Assembly: GCA_900100595.1 (NCBI GenBank)
Contig: FMUA01000002.1
Span: 62,001 to 126,000, forward strand
Length of the DNA stretch: 64,000 nucleotides
Source of the DNA: Ruminococcaceae bacterium P7
Lineage (GTDB): Bacteria; Bacillota; Clostridia; Oscillospirales; Acutalibacteraceae
Reading direction: 5' to 3'
Shown here: positions 53,233 to 60,934 of the stretch, piece after piece
Layout: each line of letters begins with the position of its first letter
Position numbering within the stretch: the first letter of the stretch is position 1
Translations under genes and position numbers: made by a program
The notes under the pieces: generated by a model
Databases searched by the model: none
Told to the model about the DNA's origin: nothing
Seen by the model: the letters and a program-made list of their open reading frames with translations, nothing else

Positions 53233-54390
53233 TTATATCAGATTCAAACTCTGCTTCCATTGAAGAACGCGCCTGACGCTCCGGTCGATCTGCGGCATCG
53301 GGATCTCCTGATTCCTCACAGCCTCCACAACCGCGGGATACTGGTTCTCCAGATCCGAGCAGCAGAGCATGTCGTTACCCGCCTTGACCGCGGCGACCGC
53401 AGCGGTATCCGCTCCCGTATAGTCGGTGATCGCCTCCATAATCAGGTCGTCGGTGACGATAACGCCCTTGAACTGCAGCGTGTCGCGCAAGGTCTGATGC
53501 ACCTTGTCGGAGAGCGACGCGGGCTGCTCGTCATCGATACATTCCATAATATTGTGACTCACCAGCACGCAGTCCGCGCCTGCCTTGACGCCTGCCTCAA
53601 AGGGCTTGAAGTCTTTGCTGAGGAACTCCGAATAGGAGCGTGTATCGCGCGCGATGCCCGTGTGGGTGTCGACGTTGTCGCCGTAGCCGGGGAAGTGCTT
53701 GAGCGTGCTGCCGAGCTTCTTTTCTTTATAAATAGATACCGTTCTGGAGGCAAATTCGCTGACCTCGTCGGCATTCTCGGAGAAGGAACGGAGATACATG
53801 AACTGACTGCTGTCCGTCGTGATATCGCAGACTGGCGCAAGGTTGACGTTGATGCCGAGCGACAGCAGCAAATCCGCTTTTTCGGTTTCGGCAGCGGTCA
53901 CAGCCTCCCAGCCGCCGTCCGCATAATATTCTTTCGGAGAAAGAAACGGCGTATCGCGCAGGTACAGACTTACGCGGTTCACTTCGCCGCCCTCCTCATC
54001 GACGCCGATCAGCATCGGCACCTTGGACGCATCCTGATAGGACTGAATATTCGCCCTGACCTCGTCGGCGGTCAGGTTCTCAAAATCCCTGCCAAAGAGA
54101 ACGTAGCCGCCCAAGTGATACTCCGCAGCTGTCTCGGCGGCGTTTTCGTCGGGACAGCGCGCAAAAAACATCTGTCCCACCTTCTCCTCAAGGCTCATTC
54201 TCGCTATCATCTCGTCGAGCTTATCGACGGCAGGCTCCGTCGCCTCCTCGGGTTCGGGAACGGCGTTCGCTTCCACAGCCGCTGCGGTTGTCTGCGCTTC
54301 CGGAGAAGCAATTGAGGATGAGGCAGCGCCGCACGCGCTAAGACCGAGCATCAGGGACAACAGCAGTGAAACGGATATCAGTTTTTTCAT
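53233..54390 (-). CDS. Glycoside hydrolase family 3 lipoprotein (NagZ-like)
   Basis: 385 residues. Lipobox LSAC with Cys at 20 and a short linker. GH3 N-terminal barrel from about residue 60: SLEEKVGQMFFAR, GGYVLFGRDFENL, LIGVDEEGGEVNRVS, KHFPGYGDNVDTHTG and GVIVTDDLIMEAI, the last holding the nucleophile Asp. The KHFPGxG-D-x-H pattern with a flexible catalytic loop is characteristic of beta-N-acetylglucosaminidases of the NagZ type, which recycle peptidoglycan fragments. No second GH3 domain. It starts 9 bases after the dockerin gene and belongs to its transcript. Confidence 0.92.
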   Translation of the reverse strand: MKKLISVSLLLSLMLGLSACGAASSSIASPEAQTTAAAVEANAVPEPEEATEPAVDKLDEMIARMSLEEKVGQMFFARCPDENAAETAAEYHLGGYVLFGRDFENLTADEVRANIQSYQDASKVPMLIGVDEEGGEVNRVSLYLRDTPFLSPKEYYADGGWEAVTAAETEKADLLLSLGINVNLAPVCDITTDSSQFMYLRSFSENADEVSEFASRTVSIYKEKKLGSTLKHFPGYGDNVDTHTGIARDTRSYSEFLSKDFKPFEAGVKAGADCVLVSHNIMECIDDEQPASLSDKVHQTLRDTLQFKGVIVTDDLIMEAITDYTGADTAAVAAVKAGNDMLCCSDLENQYPAVVEAVRNQEIPMPQIDRSVRRVLQWKQSLNLI

Positions 54391-54399
54391 ACTTACTCC

Positions 54400-56367
54400 T
54401 TACTGAACAATGACCTCACAGGCAGTTTTGACACCGTTGGAAAGCTTGCAGGTGATGGTCGCGGTGCCGCGTGAACGGGCAACGACCGAACCGTCGGCAT
54501 AAACAACAGCGACGTTTTCATCGGAAGAGGTATAGGTGACGGAGTGCGACACCGTTCCCTCGAGAAACTCCGGAATCAGCCGCGTTCCCTCAAAGGGATT
54601 GAGCGCGGCGTCGCTGCGGTTGAGATAGACGCAAAGCGGACTTTGCTTGACCTCCACCCGCACGGCTGCGATCCTTCCGTCAGCGCTTTCGGCACGGATA
54701 TAGGCGGTTCCGACCGCGTTGGCGGTCACATAGCCGTCCTGAACGCTCACAACGCTTTCGTCGGAGCTTGTCCAGTTCAGAACGCCGAAGTAATCAGCCC
54801 CATCCTGACGGACGGTCAGCGACTCGCTCTCGTCCTTAGCGAGCGTCAGCTCCTCACGCGACATCGTCAGCGCGCTGCGCCGCGCAAGCAGCGCGTTGAG
54901 CTTGTTCTCGATGCATTTTCCGTAGACCTTGATGTGCGGATATGCGAGCGGATGCAGCTTGTCGGCAGTCGGCTCGGAATCGTTGCAGTAAAAATACTGG
55001 TTGTTGATTTCGCGGTTGACAGCCGTAAAATCCGTCTCCTCACGCATGTCCAGACAGGGGATCTCCCACTTGTCGAGCACCTGCTTCATGCTGTCCCATA
55101 GAGCATCCTGTTTGTCGTGGTCATATTCGTGACAGAGCACGAACAGCTTGACCGCGTCTTTATAATTCTTATTGAGAAAATAACATATTTTTTCGAGCGC
55201 CCCGAGCGTGGTGGTCTCGTCGTATACGCCGCTTTTATCGGAGATATCGGTCATTCTGCCCGGCTTTACCTTGACGAAAAGGTCATTATAACCGCCGTCG
55301 AGCAGAATCACGTCATAGCTTCCCTTCATCTTCAGCACGCGCTCGAGAATGCTTTCGCTGTCGGTGATCGGGTTATTCTTGACACGCGCGAGGGTGGTTC
55401 CGCCGACCGCAAGATCCTCATAGGTCATTCCGTAGCTGTCTCCGATGTAGTGACAGTAGGAGGAAAACGCGCTGCCGAAGGTGTCGGTGCCCGTTCCCTT
55501 TGCGATGCTGTCGCCGTCACAGTACATCGTCCTGCCGTAGAGCCAGCTCTGCTCCGGCTTGTTGAAGGACGCTGCCGGAAGCTCGTGATAGGCTGTTCTG
55601 CCGCTGAGATAATCGCCGAGCAGCACAGCATCGGCGTCGTCGACAGTGCCGTCTCCGTTGAGGTCGGCGCTGCGGCGCTGCGCCTCAGTCGGAATCGGTT
55701 CCTTATTTTGTATCATCAGCATATCCGCCGCGTTGATCTGTCCGTCGGCGTTGACGTCGCCGAAATGGAGCGCGTCAACGCTCTCAAAGACGTATCCGTG
55801 CGTCTGCGCGTAATACTGGGCGGCGGTGCCGCTCCATCCGCGAACCAGGAAATTATAGTCGGTGGAATAGCTCTGCGTGCTAACCAGACGGTCAGAGGGA
55901 TAGTCGGGCACGCCCGTGGTCGTCCTGCAATTCACGCCAAAGGCATCCTCCCCGATTTCGTAAACCGTTGAGGGCAGTTCGACCTCCCTGAGAGACGGAC
56001 AATTGATAAACGCGCCGAAGTCCACGCGCTGCAAGCCGTCTGTGAGCGTCAGCTTTTTCAGCGAACGGGCGCCGTAAAACGCCCACCAGCCGATTTCTCT
56101 GACGGAAGCCGGAATGCTGATTGTCTCGAAGGAGGCGCTGAAAAACGCCGCTCTGCCGATCGCGGTAACGGGACAGCCGCTGATCGTATCGGGAACCGAC
56201 ACCGCCTTTGCGCCGCCGCTGTAGCCCGTAACGGTCGCTTCTCCGTCAGAGAGCGTATAGAGCCAGTCTCCGCTTTGCGACGCGCTGCCGTTCTCCGCGA
56301 ACGCAGTCGTGCCGATTGAGCCTGTCAGAATTGTCAGAATCATCAGAATCGCAATATATTTCTTCAT
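54400..56367 (-). CDS. Secreted dockerin protein with leucine-rich repeats, SGNH hydrolase and two bacterial Ig-like domains
   Basis: 655 residues from ATG 56367 (GGAGG site four bases upstream). Domains in order: signal peptide (1-25); BspA-like leucine-rich repeats (about 60-145; IPASVREIGWWAFYG type); type I dockerin at about 203-254, two calcium-loop repeats DVNADGQINAADMLMIQN and DLNGDGTVDDADAVLLGD; an SGNH hydrolase at about 280-490 with block I GDS (285-287), block III GGYND (358-362) and block V DKLHP (469-473); then two Big_2-like domains (about 498-576 and 577-655). SGNH enzymes remove acetyl or acyl groups from sugars. A central dockerin, rather than a terminal one, is unusual. It would join a cohesin-based complex. 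Confidence 0.9.
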   Translation of the reverse strand: MKKYIAILMILTILTGSIGTTAFAENGSASQSGDWLYTLSDGEATVTGYSGGAKAVSVPDTISGCPVTAIGRAAFFSASFETISIPASVREIGWWAFYGARSLKKLTLTDGLQRVDFGAFINCPSLREVELPSTVYEIGEDAFGVNCRTTTGVPDYPSDRLVSTQSYSTDYNFLVRGWSGTAAQYYAQTHGYVFESVDALHFGDVNADGQINAADMLMIQNKEPIPTEAQRRSADLNGDGTVDDADAVLLGDYLSGRTAYHELPAASFNKPEQSWLYGRTMYCDGDSIAKGTGTDTFGSAFSSYCHYIGDSYGMTYEDLAVGGTTLARVKNNPITDSESILERVLKMKGSYDVILLDGGYNDLFVKVKPGRMTDISDKSGVYDETTTLGALEKICYFLNKNYKDAVKLFVLCHEYDHDKQDALWDSMKQVLDKWEIPCLDMREETDFTAVNREINNQYFYCNDSEPTADKLHPLAYPHIKVYGKCIENKLNALLARRSALTMSREELTLAKDESESLTVRQDGADYFGVLNWTSSDESVVSVQDGYVTANAVGTAYIRAESADGRIAAVRVEVKQSPLCVYLNRSDAALNPFEGTRLIPEFLEGTVSHSVTYTSSDENVAVVYADGSVVARSRGTATITCKLSNGVKTACEVIVQ

Positions 56368-56409
56368 GTTGCCTCCCAAGGCTTCCGATTTTAAACACTA
56401 CCATAATCT

Positions 56410-56438
56410 ATTTTACGGTTTTGTAATCAGTTTGTAAA
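56410..56438 (-). promoter_or_regulatory. Promoter of the dockerin-GH3 unit
   Basis: TTTACA (56433-56438 on minus), 17-base spacer, TAAAAT (56410-56415). Confidence 0.8.
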
Positions 56439-56471
56439 CACCTTCCGGGAAAAAAAGTCAAAAATTGTCGA

Positions 56472-56500
56472 AAAAAAGAGCTGTCCGTATGAACAGCCCC
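56472..56500 (-). terminator. Terminator after the CarD gene
   Basis: On minus, GGGCTGTTC and GGACAGCTC arms (9 bp with two G-U pairs) and a 4-base loop, then TTTTTTT. Confidence 0.85.
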
Positions 56501-56514
56501 ATCATTTGATTCCG

Positions 56515-57009
56515 TTATCCCGTCGTTTCTCCGAGAATCAGACGCAGCGCCTCCTGAACAGTGACGCCGAGCGCCGCGGCAACCTCTTCGCCTGCCATTT
56601 TTTCCGCCTCTCTGAGCTGACGCTCGTCCGTCAGGTGCAGGTGTCTGCCCATCGCGAGCAGTCTGCGCTGACGCGCGCGCATCAGACGCACCATCGCCAT
56701 CAGCTCGCCGCATTCGCCGCGTGAGAGGACGGCGTGGAAAAACTCAAACCGCTCCGCGTTGTTATCCACCCAGCTCAGGCTGCTGTCTGCCGCCAGCAGA
56801 GCACGCACCTCCTCTGCGGTACCGACCGCGCGCATCCTGCCGACAAGCTCCTCGTTCTTCGTCGGCACATACACCGTGGACGCCTGCATTCCCATCGGCT
56901 TGAGCACGTAGTATTCGATGGCTTCTTTTCCGATTTTTCTTGTTGTGATTTCGCTGATGCGGCATACGCCGTTCGCTCCGTAGAGCACCGTCTGACCGAT
57001 TGCGTACAT
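56515..57009 (-). CDS. CarD/CdnL-family transcription regulator
   Basis: 164 residues. N-terminal RNA polymerase-interacting Tudor-like domain: YAIGQTVLYGANGVCRI, then YYVLKPM and STVYVPTKN, and a helical C-terminal domain (about 75-160) with RLMRARQRRLLAMGRHL. CarD-type proteins stabilise open promoter complexes, mostly at rRNA promoters. Starts at ATG 57009 with GAAGGGA. Single-gene unit. Confidence 0.92.
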   Translation of the reverse strand: MYAIGQTVLYGANGVCRISEITTRKIGKEAIEYYVLKPMGMQASTVYVPTKNEELVGRMRAVGTAEEVRALLAADSSLSWVDNNAERFEFFHAVLSRGECGELMAMVRLMRARQRRLLAMGRHLHLTDERQLREAEKMAGEEVAAALGVTVQEALRLILGETTG

Positions 57010-57038
57010 ACTATCCCTTCTATCCGTTTGGTTCTTTT

Positions 57039-57068
57039 ATTATAGCACATTTTGCGTTTTTTTGTCAT
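57039..57068 (-). promoter_or_regulatory. Promoter of the CarD gene
   Basis: Consensus TATAAT (57039-57044 on minus) with an extended TGC; a -35 ATGACA (57063-57068) lies 18 bases upstream. Confidence 0.7.
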
Positions 57069-57112
57069 AGGCATTTTCCCCAAATTGTCAGCGGTTTTTT
57101 TCATGAAAAGGA

Positions 57113-57139
57113 AAACAACCGAGGAATCCTCGGTTGTTT
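57113..57139 (-). terminator. Strong hairpin, terminator-like
   Basis: 12-bp perfect arms AAACAACCGAGG and CCTCGGTTGTTT with an AAT loop; on minus it is followed by TTCCTTTTC. No protein gene ends before it on minus. Confidence 0.65.
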
Positions 57140-57180
57140 CAGGGGGTATATTGGGTTATAGAAGGAATATGCTGATACAC

Positions 57181-57252
57181 GAAATAAGCATTACCAAAAA
57201 GAGAAAAACTCCTAAAAATCACCTAAAAACCAAAGAGAGTAATGCTTATTTC
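57181..57252. repeat. 14-bp perfect inverted repeat with 44-base loop
   Basis: GAAATAAGCATTAC at 57181-57194 and GTAATGCTTATTTC at 57239-57252. The loop is almost purely A-rich on plus and U-rich on minus. Confidence 0.9.
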
Positions 57253-57302
57253 GCTCTGTCATTTTGACATTTCTATTATACACAATCTTGCAATTTCATT
57301 CA

Positions 57303-57316
57303 GTTGCAAATGCAAC
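57303..57316. promoter_or_regulatory. Perfect dyad GTTGCA-AA-TGCAAC, possible operator
   Basis: 6-bp arms with a 2-base centre, next to a further TTGCAA at 57289-57294 and just upstream (on minus) of the candidate small-RNA -10. No regulator can be named. Confidence 0.35.
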
Positions 57317-57431
57317 ATATTCTGATTTATCGAAGAAAATAATCTATTAAATATTTGTGTATATTGCACAAATTGAGATAAATGTCACATTAGGGACATT
57401 TTTTGGTCATCTTTGGCACTTATTTCTGCCA

Positions 57432-57463
57432 AAAAGCAGGCGTATGCCCTCACGCCTGCTTTT
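57432..57463 (-). terminator. Terminator after the PASTA pseudokinase gene
   Basis: 12-bp perfect arms AAAAGCAGGCGT (57432-57443) and ACGCCTGCTTTT (57452-57463) with an 8-base loop, then TTGGC on minus. Confidence 0.85.
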
Positions 57464-57491
57464 CCATAATAATCTTATTCTTTTTCCGTGC

Positions 57492-59123
57492 TTACTGGGC
57501 GGCGGTCGTGGCGACCTCCTTGCCCTTGCTGACAAGAATCGTCACATTCGTGCCGTATTCGACACTCTCGCCCTCGGTGTGGTTCTTGTAGCCGATGACT
57601 CTGCCCTCAGCGTACTTGTCGTTGTACTCATACTCGGCAGTCGCCAGCAGTCCGTTCTCCGCGATATCGGCGGACGCCTGGTCAAGAGACAAGCCCTCGA
57701 TCTTGGGCAGCGTGCGCGACTGGGCGCCCTTGCTGACAGTGACGCTGATATAGATGCTGCCCTCCTGACTCACCTTGGAGCCTGCAGCGGGACTCTGCGC
57801 CATCACGATGCCCTCTTTATAGGTATCGCTGTATTCGTCCGAGAAGTTGCGGACAAGCGTGACGCTGTTTTCGGACTTCGCCGCGTTGACCGCTTCCTCA
57901 TATGTCTTTCCGACGAAATCGGGAACGGTGGGACCTGTCCACTCGGTGCTCATCGTGGATTCCAGCGTGGCGTTCTGGTTGCCGCCGAAGAAGCCCTGAA
58001 GCGGGTTCTGCATCAGCCAGAACACACCCGCGATCGCGAGAATCACAATGGTCGCCGCCATCGAAATAATCACGATCGAAACAGGCGACATGCCGCTACG
58101 GTTCCTCCTGCCCGCTTCGCTGCGGGAGATATTCATGCTCGCGGTACGAGAAATCTCGTCCTGGATCGCCTTAGCCGTGTGAGCGACGGAAAGCTGTGAG
58201 CGCAGCTCGTCAAAATCGGTGATGCGGTTCTCACGCTCCACCTGCAAGCCGTTCGCAAGGGCAGACACCACATGCGGCGGAAGCTTTTTTACGGTGGTTG
58301 TACTCATGAGCAGACGGCTGTCCTTGAGACGCTCGGGAGCGGTCTTGGGAAGATGACCCGTCAGCGCGTAGAACAGCGTCGCGCAGAAGCCGTAGATGTC
58401 GGTGATGTCATCAAGCGGGAAATTGCTCTCATACTGCTCCGGAGCTGCAGCGCCCGAAAAGAGCTGCGATTTGAGCGACGTGCCTCTTTTGCGCTCGTTC
58501 TCGGTGGCAAAGCCCGATATTTTGAGCTTGCCAGAGGCTGTAATATACATGTTCTTCGGAGAAATCGCGTAATGACCGACGCCTCTCTTATGGAGCGCCT
58601 CCAGCGCGGAGATAACGGGCATGAACAAAGGTCTTGCGATATCCCATTCCAGACTGCCGCCGCTGCGGGTGACATACTCCTCAAAGGGAATCAGATCCTC
58701 GTTATCCTCGATCACATAAACGGTGTTGTTCTCCTCAAAGACGTTATGAACGTCAAGCAGCGCGGAAAGCTCGCGCAGCTCCGCTAAAATGCGGTAATAA
58801 TTGATAAAATCATCCTTGAGCTTGTTGTAAATCAGGCGGTTCTCATAGTTGACGCGAACCTGCGTCTCACCCTCCGCTCTGTTGAACAGTCCGACAGGTA
58901 AAAATTCACACACGATCGCCACATCGCCCGTCTGCTGGTCATAGCAGAGGTAGCGCGTGCTCTCGCCGTTCGTGTCAATTCCCGTGCCGACAATATATCT
59001 GTTCGCAAGTACCGTGCCGTAAGGCAAAAACGGCGCCTGCTGTTTTTCTGCGTTATCAAATCCGCAGGCAGGACAAAATCTTCTGTCGCCGATTTCCTGC
59101 ATGCATCCCATACACAAAGCCAT
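57492..59123 (-). CDS. Zinc-ribbon PASTA pseudokinase
   Basis: 543 residues. Domains in order: zinc ribbon with Cys at 4, 7, 17 and 20; a protein-kinase fold (about 38-325); a basic linker; one membrane helix (about 355-375); two PASTA repeats outside (VPDFVGKTYEEAV and LPKIEGLSLDQAS). The kinase core has lost its catalytic residues: the VAIK lysine reads VAIVCEF (68-74), HRD reads HYA (184-186), and DFG reads GFA (204-206), while the APE-like AAPEQY is kept. It is therefore probably a non-catalytic partner or sensor that works with PrkC, encoded 2 kb away. Start ATG 59123 follows GGGAGTG. A membrane sensor of wall fragments is the likely setting. Confidence 0.88.
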   Translation of the reverse strand: MALCMGCMQEIGDRRFCPACGFDNAEKQQAPFLPYGTVLANRYIVGTGIDTNGESTRYLCYDQQTGDVAIVCEFLPVGLFNRAEGETQVRVNYENRLIYNKLKDDFINYYRILAELRELSALLDVHNVFEENNTVYVIEDNEDLIPFEEYVTRSGGSLEWDIARPLFMPVISALEALHKRGVGHYAISPKNMYITASGKLKISGFATENERKRGTSLKSQLFSGAAAPEQYESNFPLDDITDIYGFCATLFYALTGHLPKTAPERLKDSRLLMSTTTVKKLPPHVVSALANGLQVERENRITDFDELRSQLSVAHTAKAIQDEISRTASMNISRSEAGRRNRSGMSPVSIVIISMAATIVILAIAGVFWLMQNPLQGFFGGNQNATLESTMSTEWTGPTVPDFVGKTYEEAVNAAKSENSVTLVRNFSDEYSDTYKEGIVMAQSPAAGSKVSQEGSIYISVTVSKGAQSRTLPKIEGLSLDQASADIAENGLLATAEYEYNDKYAEGRVIGYKNHTEGESVEYGTNVTILVSKGKEVATTAAQ

Positions 59124-59184
59124 TCTTCTTTTCACTCCCGATCCGTTATTCTGCACTTTTCATATATTTTATTTTCCAAAAAGA

Positions 59185-59214
59185 ATTATATCACACCGCA
59201 AATCTGCTTTTCAA
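59185..59214 (-). promoter_or_regulatory. Promoter of the pseudokinase gene
   Basis: TTGAAA (59209-59214 on minus), 18-base spacer, consensus TATAAT (59185-59190). The 235-base gap up to thiN has nothing else clear apart from a weak 8-bp inverted repeat. Confidence 0.75.
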
Positions 59215-59391
59215 GACAGACGGATGTCATTAAGATTACATTTTTGTTATTGGGATTTTGCTCCTGTCAGGCTGACGAAACCCATATTTGCGGCGATTCG
59301 GATTGATTTTCTCAAAACACAACAATATGCGGTATTACGCCGTCTGTAAACTTTTGTTATTTTTCTTTTTCAGAATGAAAAACAGGTGATT

Positions 59392-60027
59392 TTATACAAG
59401 CCGACCGTCCGTATTGACGATCATCAGTACCCTGCCGCTTTCAATTTCCAGCTCGCAGCTCTCTCCCTCGAAAACATTGGAAACGCCGATGGGAACACCG
59501 CTGCGCAGGGTGCCGCTCTCAAGCGGATAATGCGCGCCTCTGATGCTCAGTACCGCCGCCTCACAGCCGAACGGAAAGAGCGAAAAGGTCAGTCCGCCGC
59601 GATTCTTGAAGCGGTGCAAGCCCTTGTCGAGCAGACGGATCTCCTCCTGCGGGGAAAGCATCACTGCATTGACTCCCCTGTCACGCGCAAACGCGAGAGC
59701 GCAGAGGTTGCCGACGGTGTGGTCGAGCCTGCCGCCCGTCGCAGCGAACAGCACGATATCATCATACCCCAGCTGTATCGCTTTGTCAATACAGTGAACG
59801 GTATCGGTGTAGTCCTTTTCGCGCGGAAGCCGCGTCACAAAGTCCGCTTCCGGAATCGGGTCGGTGCAGGAATCAAAGTCGCCGATGATGACATCGGGCA
59901 TCACACCTGCCCGCAGCGCGTAGGAATATCCCTTGTCCGCGCAGAGAACAAAGCCGTCCGCGGGAATATTGGCGCTGATAAAGCCGAGATCGGGAGACGG
60001 CGCTCCCGCGATTATATATGCGGTCAT
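59392..60027 (-). CDS. thiN: Thiamine pyrophosphokinase
   Basis: 211 residues. Transfers pyrophosphate from ATP to thiamine. Motifs: FVLCADKGYSYALRAG, PDVIIGDFDSCTDPIP, EKDYTDTVHCIDKAI and GATGGRLDHTVGNL (here AATGGRLDH) in the N-terminal catalytic half, and a beta-rich C-terminal thiamine-binding half. Last gene of the rlmN-prpC-prkC-rsgA-thiN run, 19 bases after rsgA. There is no rpe gene between rsgA and thiN, unlike in many Firmicutes. Confidence 0.95.
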   Translation of the reverse strand: MTAYIIAGAPSPDLGFISANIPADGFVLCADKGYSYALRAGVMPDVIIGDFDSCTDPIPEADFVTRLPREKDYTDTVHCIDKAIQLGYDDIVLFAATGGRLDHTVGNLCALAFARDRGVNAVMLSPQEEIRLLDKGLHRFKNRGGLTFSLFPFGCEAAVLSIRGAHYPLESGTLRSGVPIGVSNVFEGESCELEIESGRVLMIVNTDGRLV

Positions 60028-60046
60028 AAGCTGTTTCTGCTCCTGA

Positions 60047-60931
60047 TTATTTGAACTGCCAAGGCTTCAGATCCTTGACCTCCTCATACATGGCCACATA
60101 GCTTTTGTGGCGTGTGGGCGCGATTTTGCCTTCCCTCAGCGCCTCAAGCACCGCGCAGCCCTTTTCACAGATATGCGCGCAGGAGGTGAACTGACACTGA
60201 CCGAGATAATCCTCAAACTCGGGGAAGCAATATTGCAGCCGCTCCTTGTCGATCATCTCATAGCGCTGCAGATCGACGGTCGAAAATCCCGGCGTATCGG
60301 CAACATAGCAGCCGTTTTGTTCAAACAGCTCCACGACGCGGGTGGTGTGCCGTCCTCTGCCGAGCTTTTCGCTGATCTGACCTGTCTGCAGCTCCAGCTC
60401 GGGGAACAGCATATTAAGCAGCGTCGACTTTCCCACGCCGCTGTTTCCCGTAAAGGCGCTGACCTTTCCGCGTAAATAACCGAGCAGCGCCTGCGCTTCG
60501 TCCGCACTGCCGGGCGCGCACTGAAAGACCGCGATGCCGCTTTTGCGGTAAATCTCCGCCACCTCGTCGCCGTTTTGCAGGTCGTTCTTGGATACGACGA
60601 TCACGGGCGTCATCGCGTTGTTGACGGCGGCGGCGGTCATTTTGTCGATAATGGTAAAATTGGGTTTGGGATCGACAGTGGAACAGACAATCACCAGCAC
60701 GTCGATATTGGCAAGCGCAGGGCGCTTGAGCTTGTTTTTGCGCGGAAGGATCTCCTCAACCGCGCAGAAGCCGTCGTCGGGAACGGATATCTTCACCCTG
60801 TCTCCGACAACGGGCGAGCTTCCGCTTTTGCGGAAGCTGCCGCGCGCCTTGCACTCGTACTCTGTATTCTCACAGCGGACGTAATAAAAGCCGCCGATGG
60901 ATTTCATCAAAATTCCCTGAAGCTCTCTCAT
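60047..60931 (-). CDS. rsgA: Small ribosomal subunit biogenesis GTPase RsgA
   Basis: 294 residues. Circularly permuted GTPase that checks 30S maturation. OB fold at 1-70; G4 motif VVSKNDLQ comes before the G1 GNSGVGKSTLLN and G3 DTPGFST, the family trademark. C-terminal zinc site with CQFTSCAHICEKGC. ATG at 60931 lies 3 bases after prkC, so they are coupled. Confidence 0.97.
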   Translation of the reverse strand: MRELQGILMKSIGGFYYVRCENTEYECKARGSFRKSGSSPVVGDRVKISVPDDGFCAVEEILPRKNKLKRPALANIDVLVIVCSTVDPKPNFTIIDKMTAAAVNNAMTPVIVVSKNDLQNGDEVAEIYRKSGIAVFQCAPGSADEAQALLGYLRGKVSAFTGNSGVGKSTLLNMLFPELELQTGQISEKLGRGRHTTRVVELFEQNGCYVADTPGFSTVDLQRYEMIDKERLQYCFPEFEDYLGQCQFTSCAHICEKGCAVLEALREGKIAPTRHKSYVAMYEEVKDLKPWQFK

Positions 60932-60934
60932 GGA

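Larger units (their letters stand above)
57108..57269 (-). ncRNA. Candidate small RNA of about 160 nt
   Basis: The gene-free stretch 57070-57490 holds, on minus, a consensus TATAAT (57275-57280), then a 14-bp perfect stem GTAATGCTTATTTC/GAAATAAGCATTAC (57239-57252, 57181-57194) closing a 44-base U-rich loop, and then a 12-bp perfect hairpin AAACAACCGAGG/CCTCGGTTGTTT (57113-57124, 57128-57139) followed by TTCCTTTTC. Promoter, structured body and terminator in one orientation suggest an RNA gene. The -35 is weak. On plus, a 32-codon frame (57171-57269) with a poorly spaced ribosome site is a less likely alternative. Confidence 0.35.

Noticed and set aside
57381-57406. Small hairpin AATGTC/GACATT followed by TTTTTT on plus
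   Set aside because: Stem of only 6 bp and no plus-strand gene upstream; could be a weak terminator of the alternative 32-codon frame but cannot be supported.
59216-59347. 8-bp inverted repeat ACAGACGG/CCGTCTGT spanning 132 bases
   Set aside because: The interior does not pair, no flank duplication is visible, and 8-bp matches of this distance are expected by chance.
60028-60046. TPP riboswitch for thiN
   Set aside because: thiN is inside an operon with a 19-base gap; no thi-box motif such as CTGAGA or ACCTGATC-like pairs was found.
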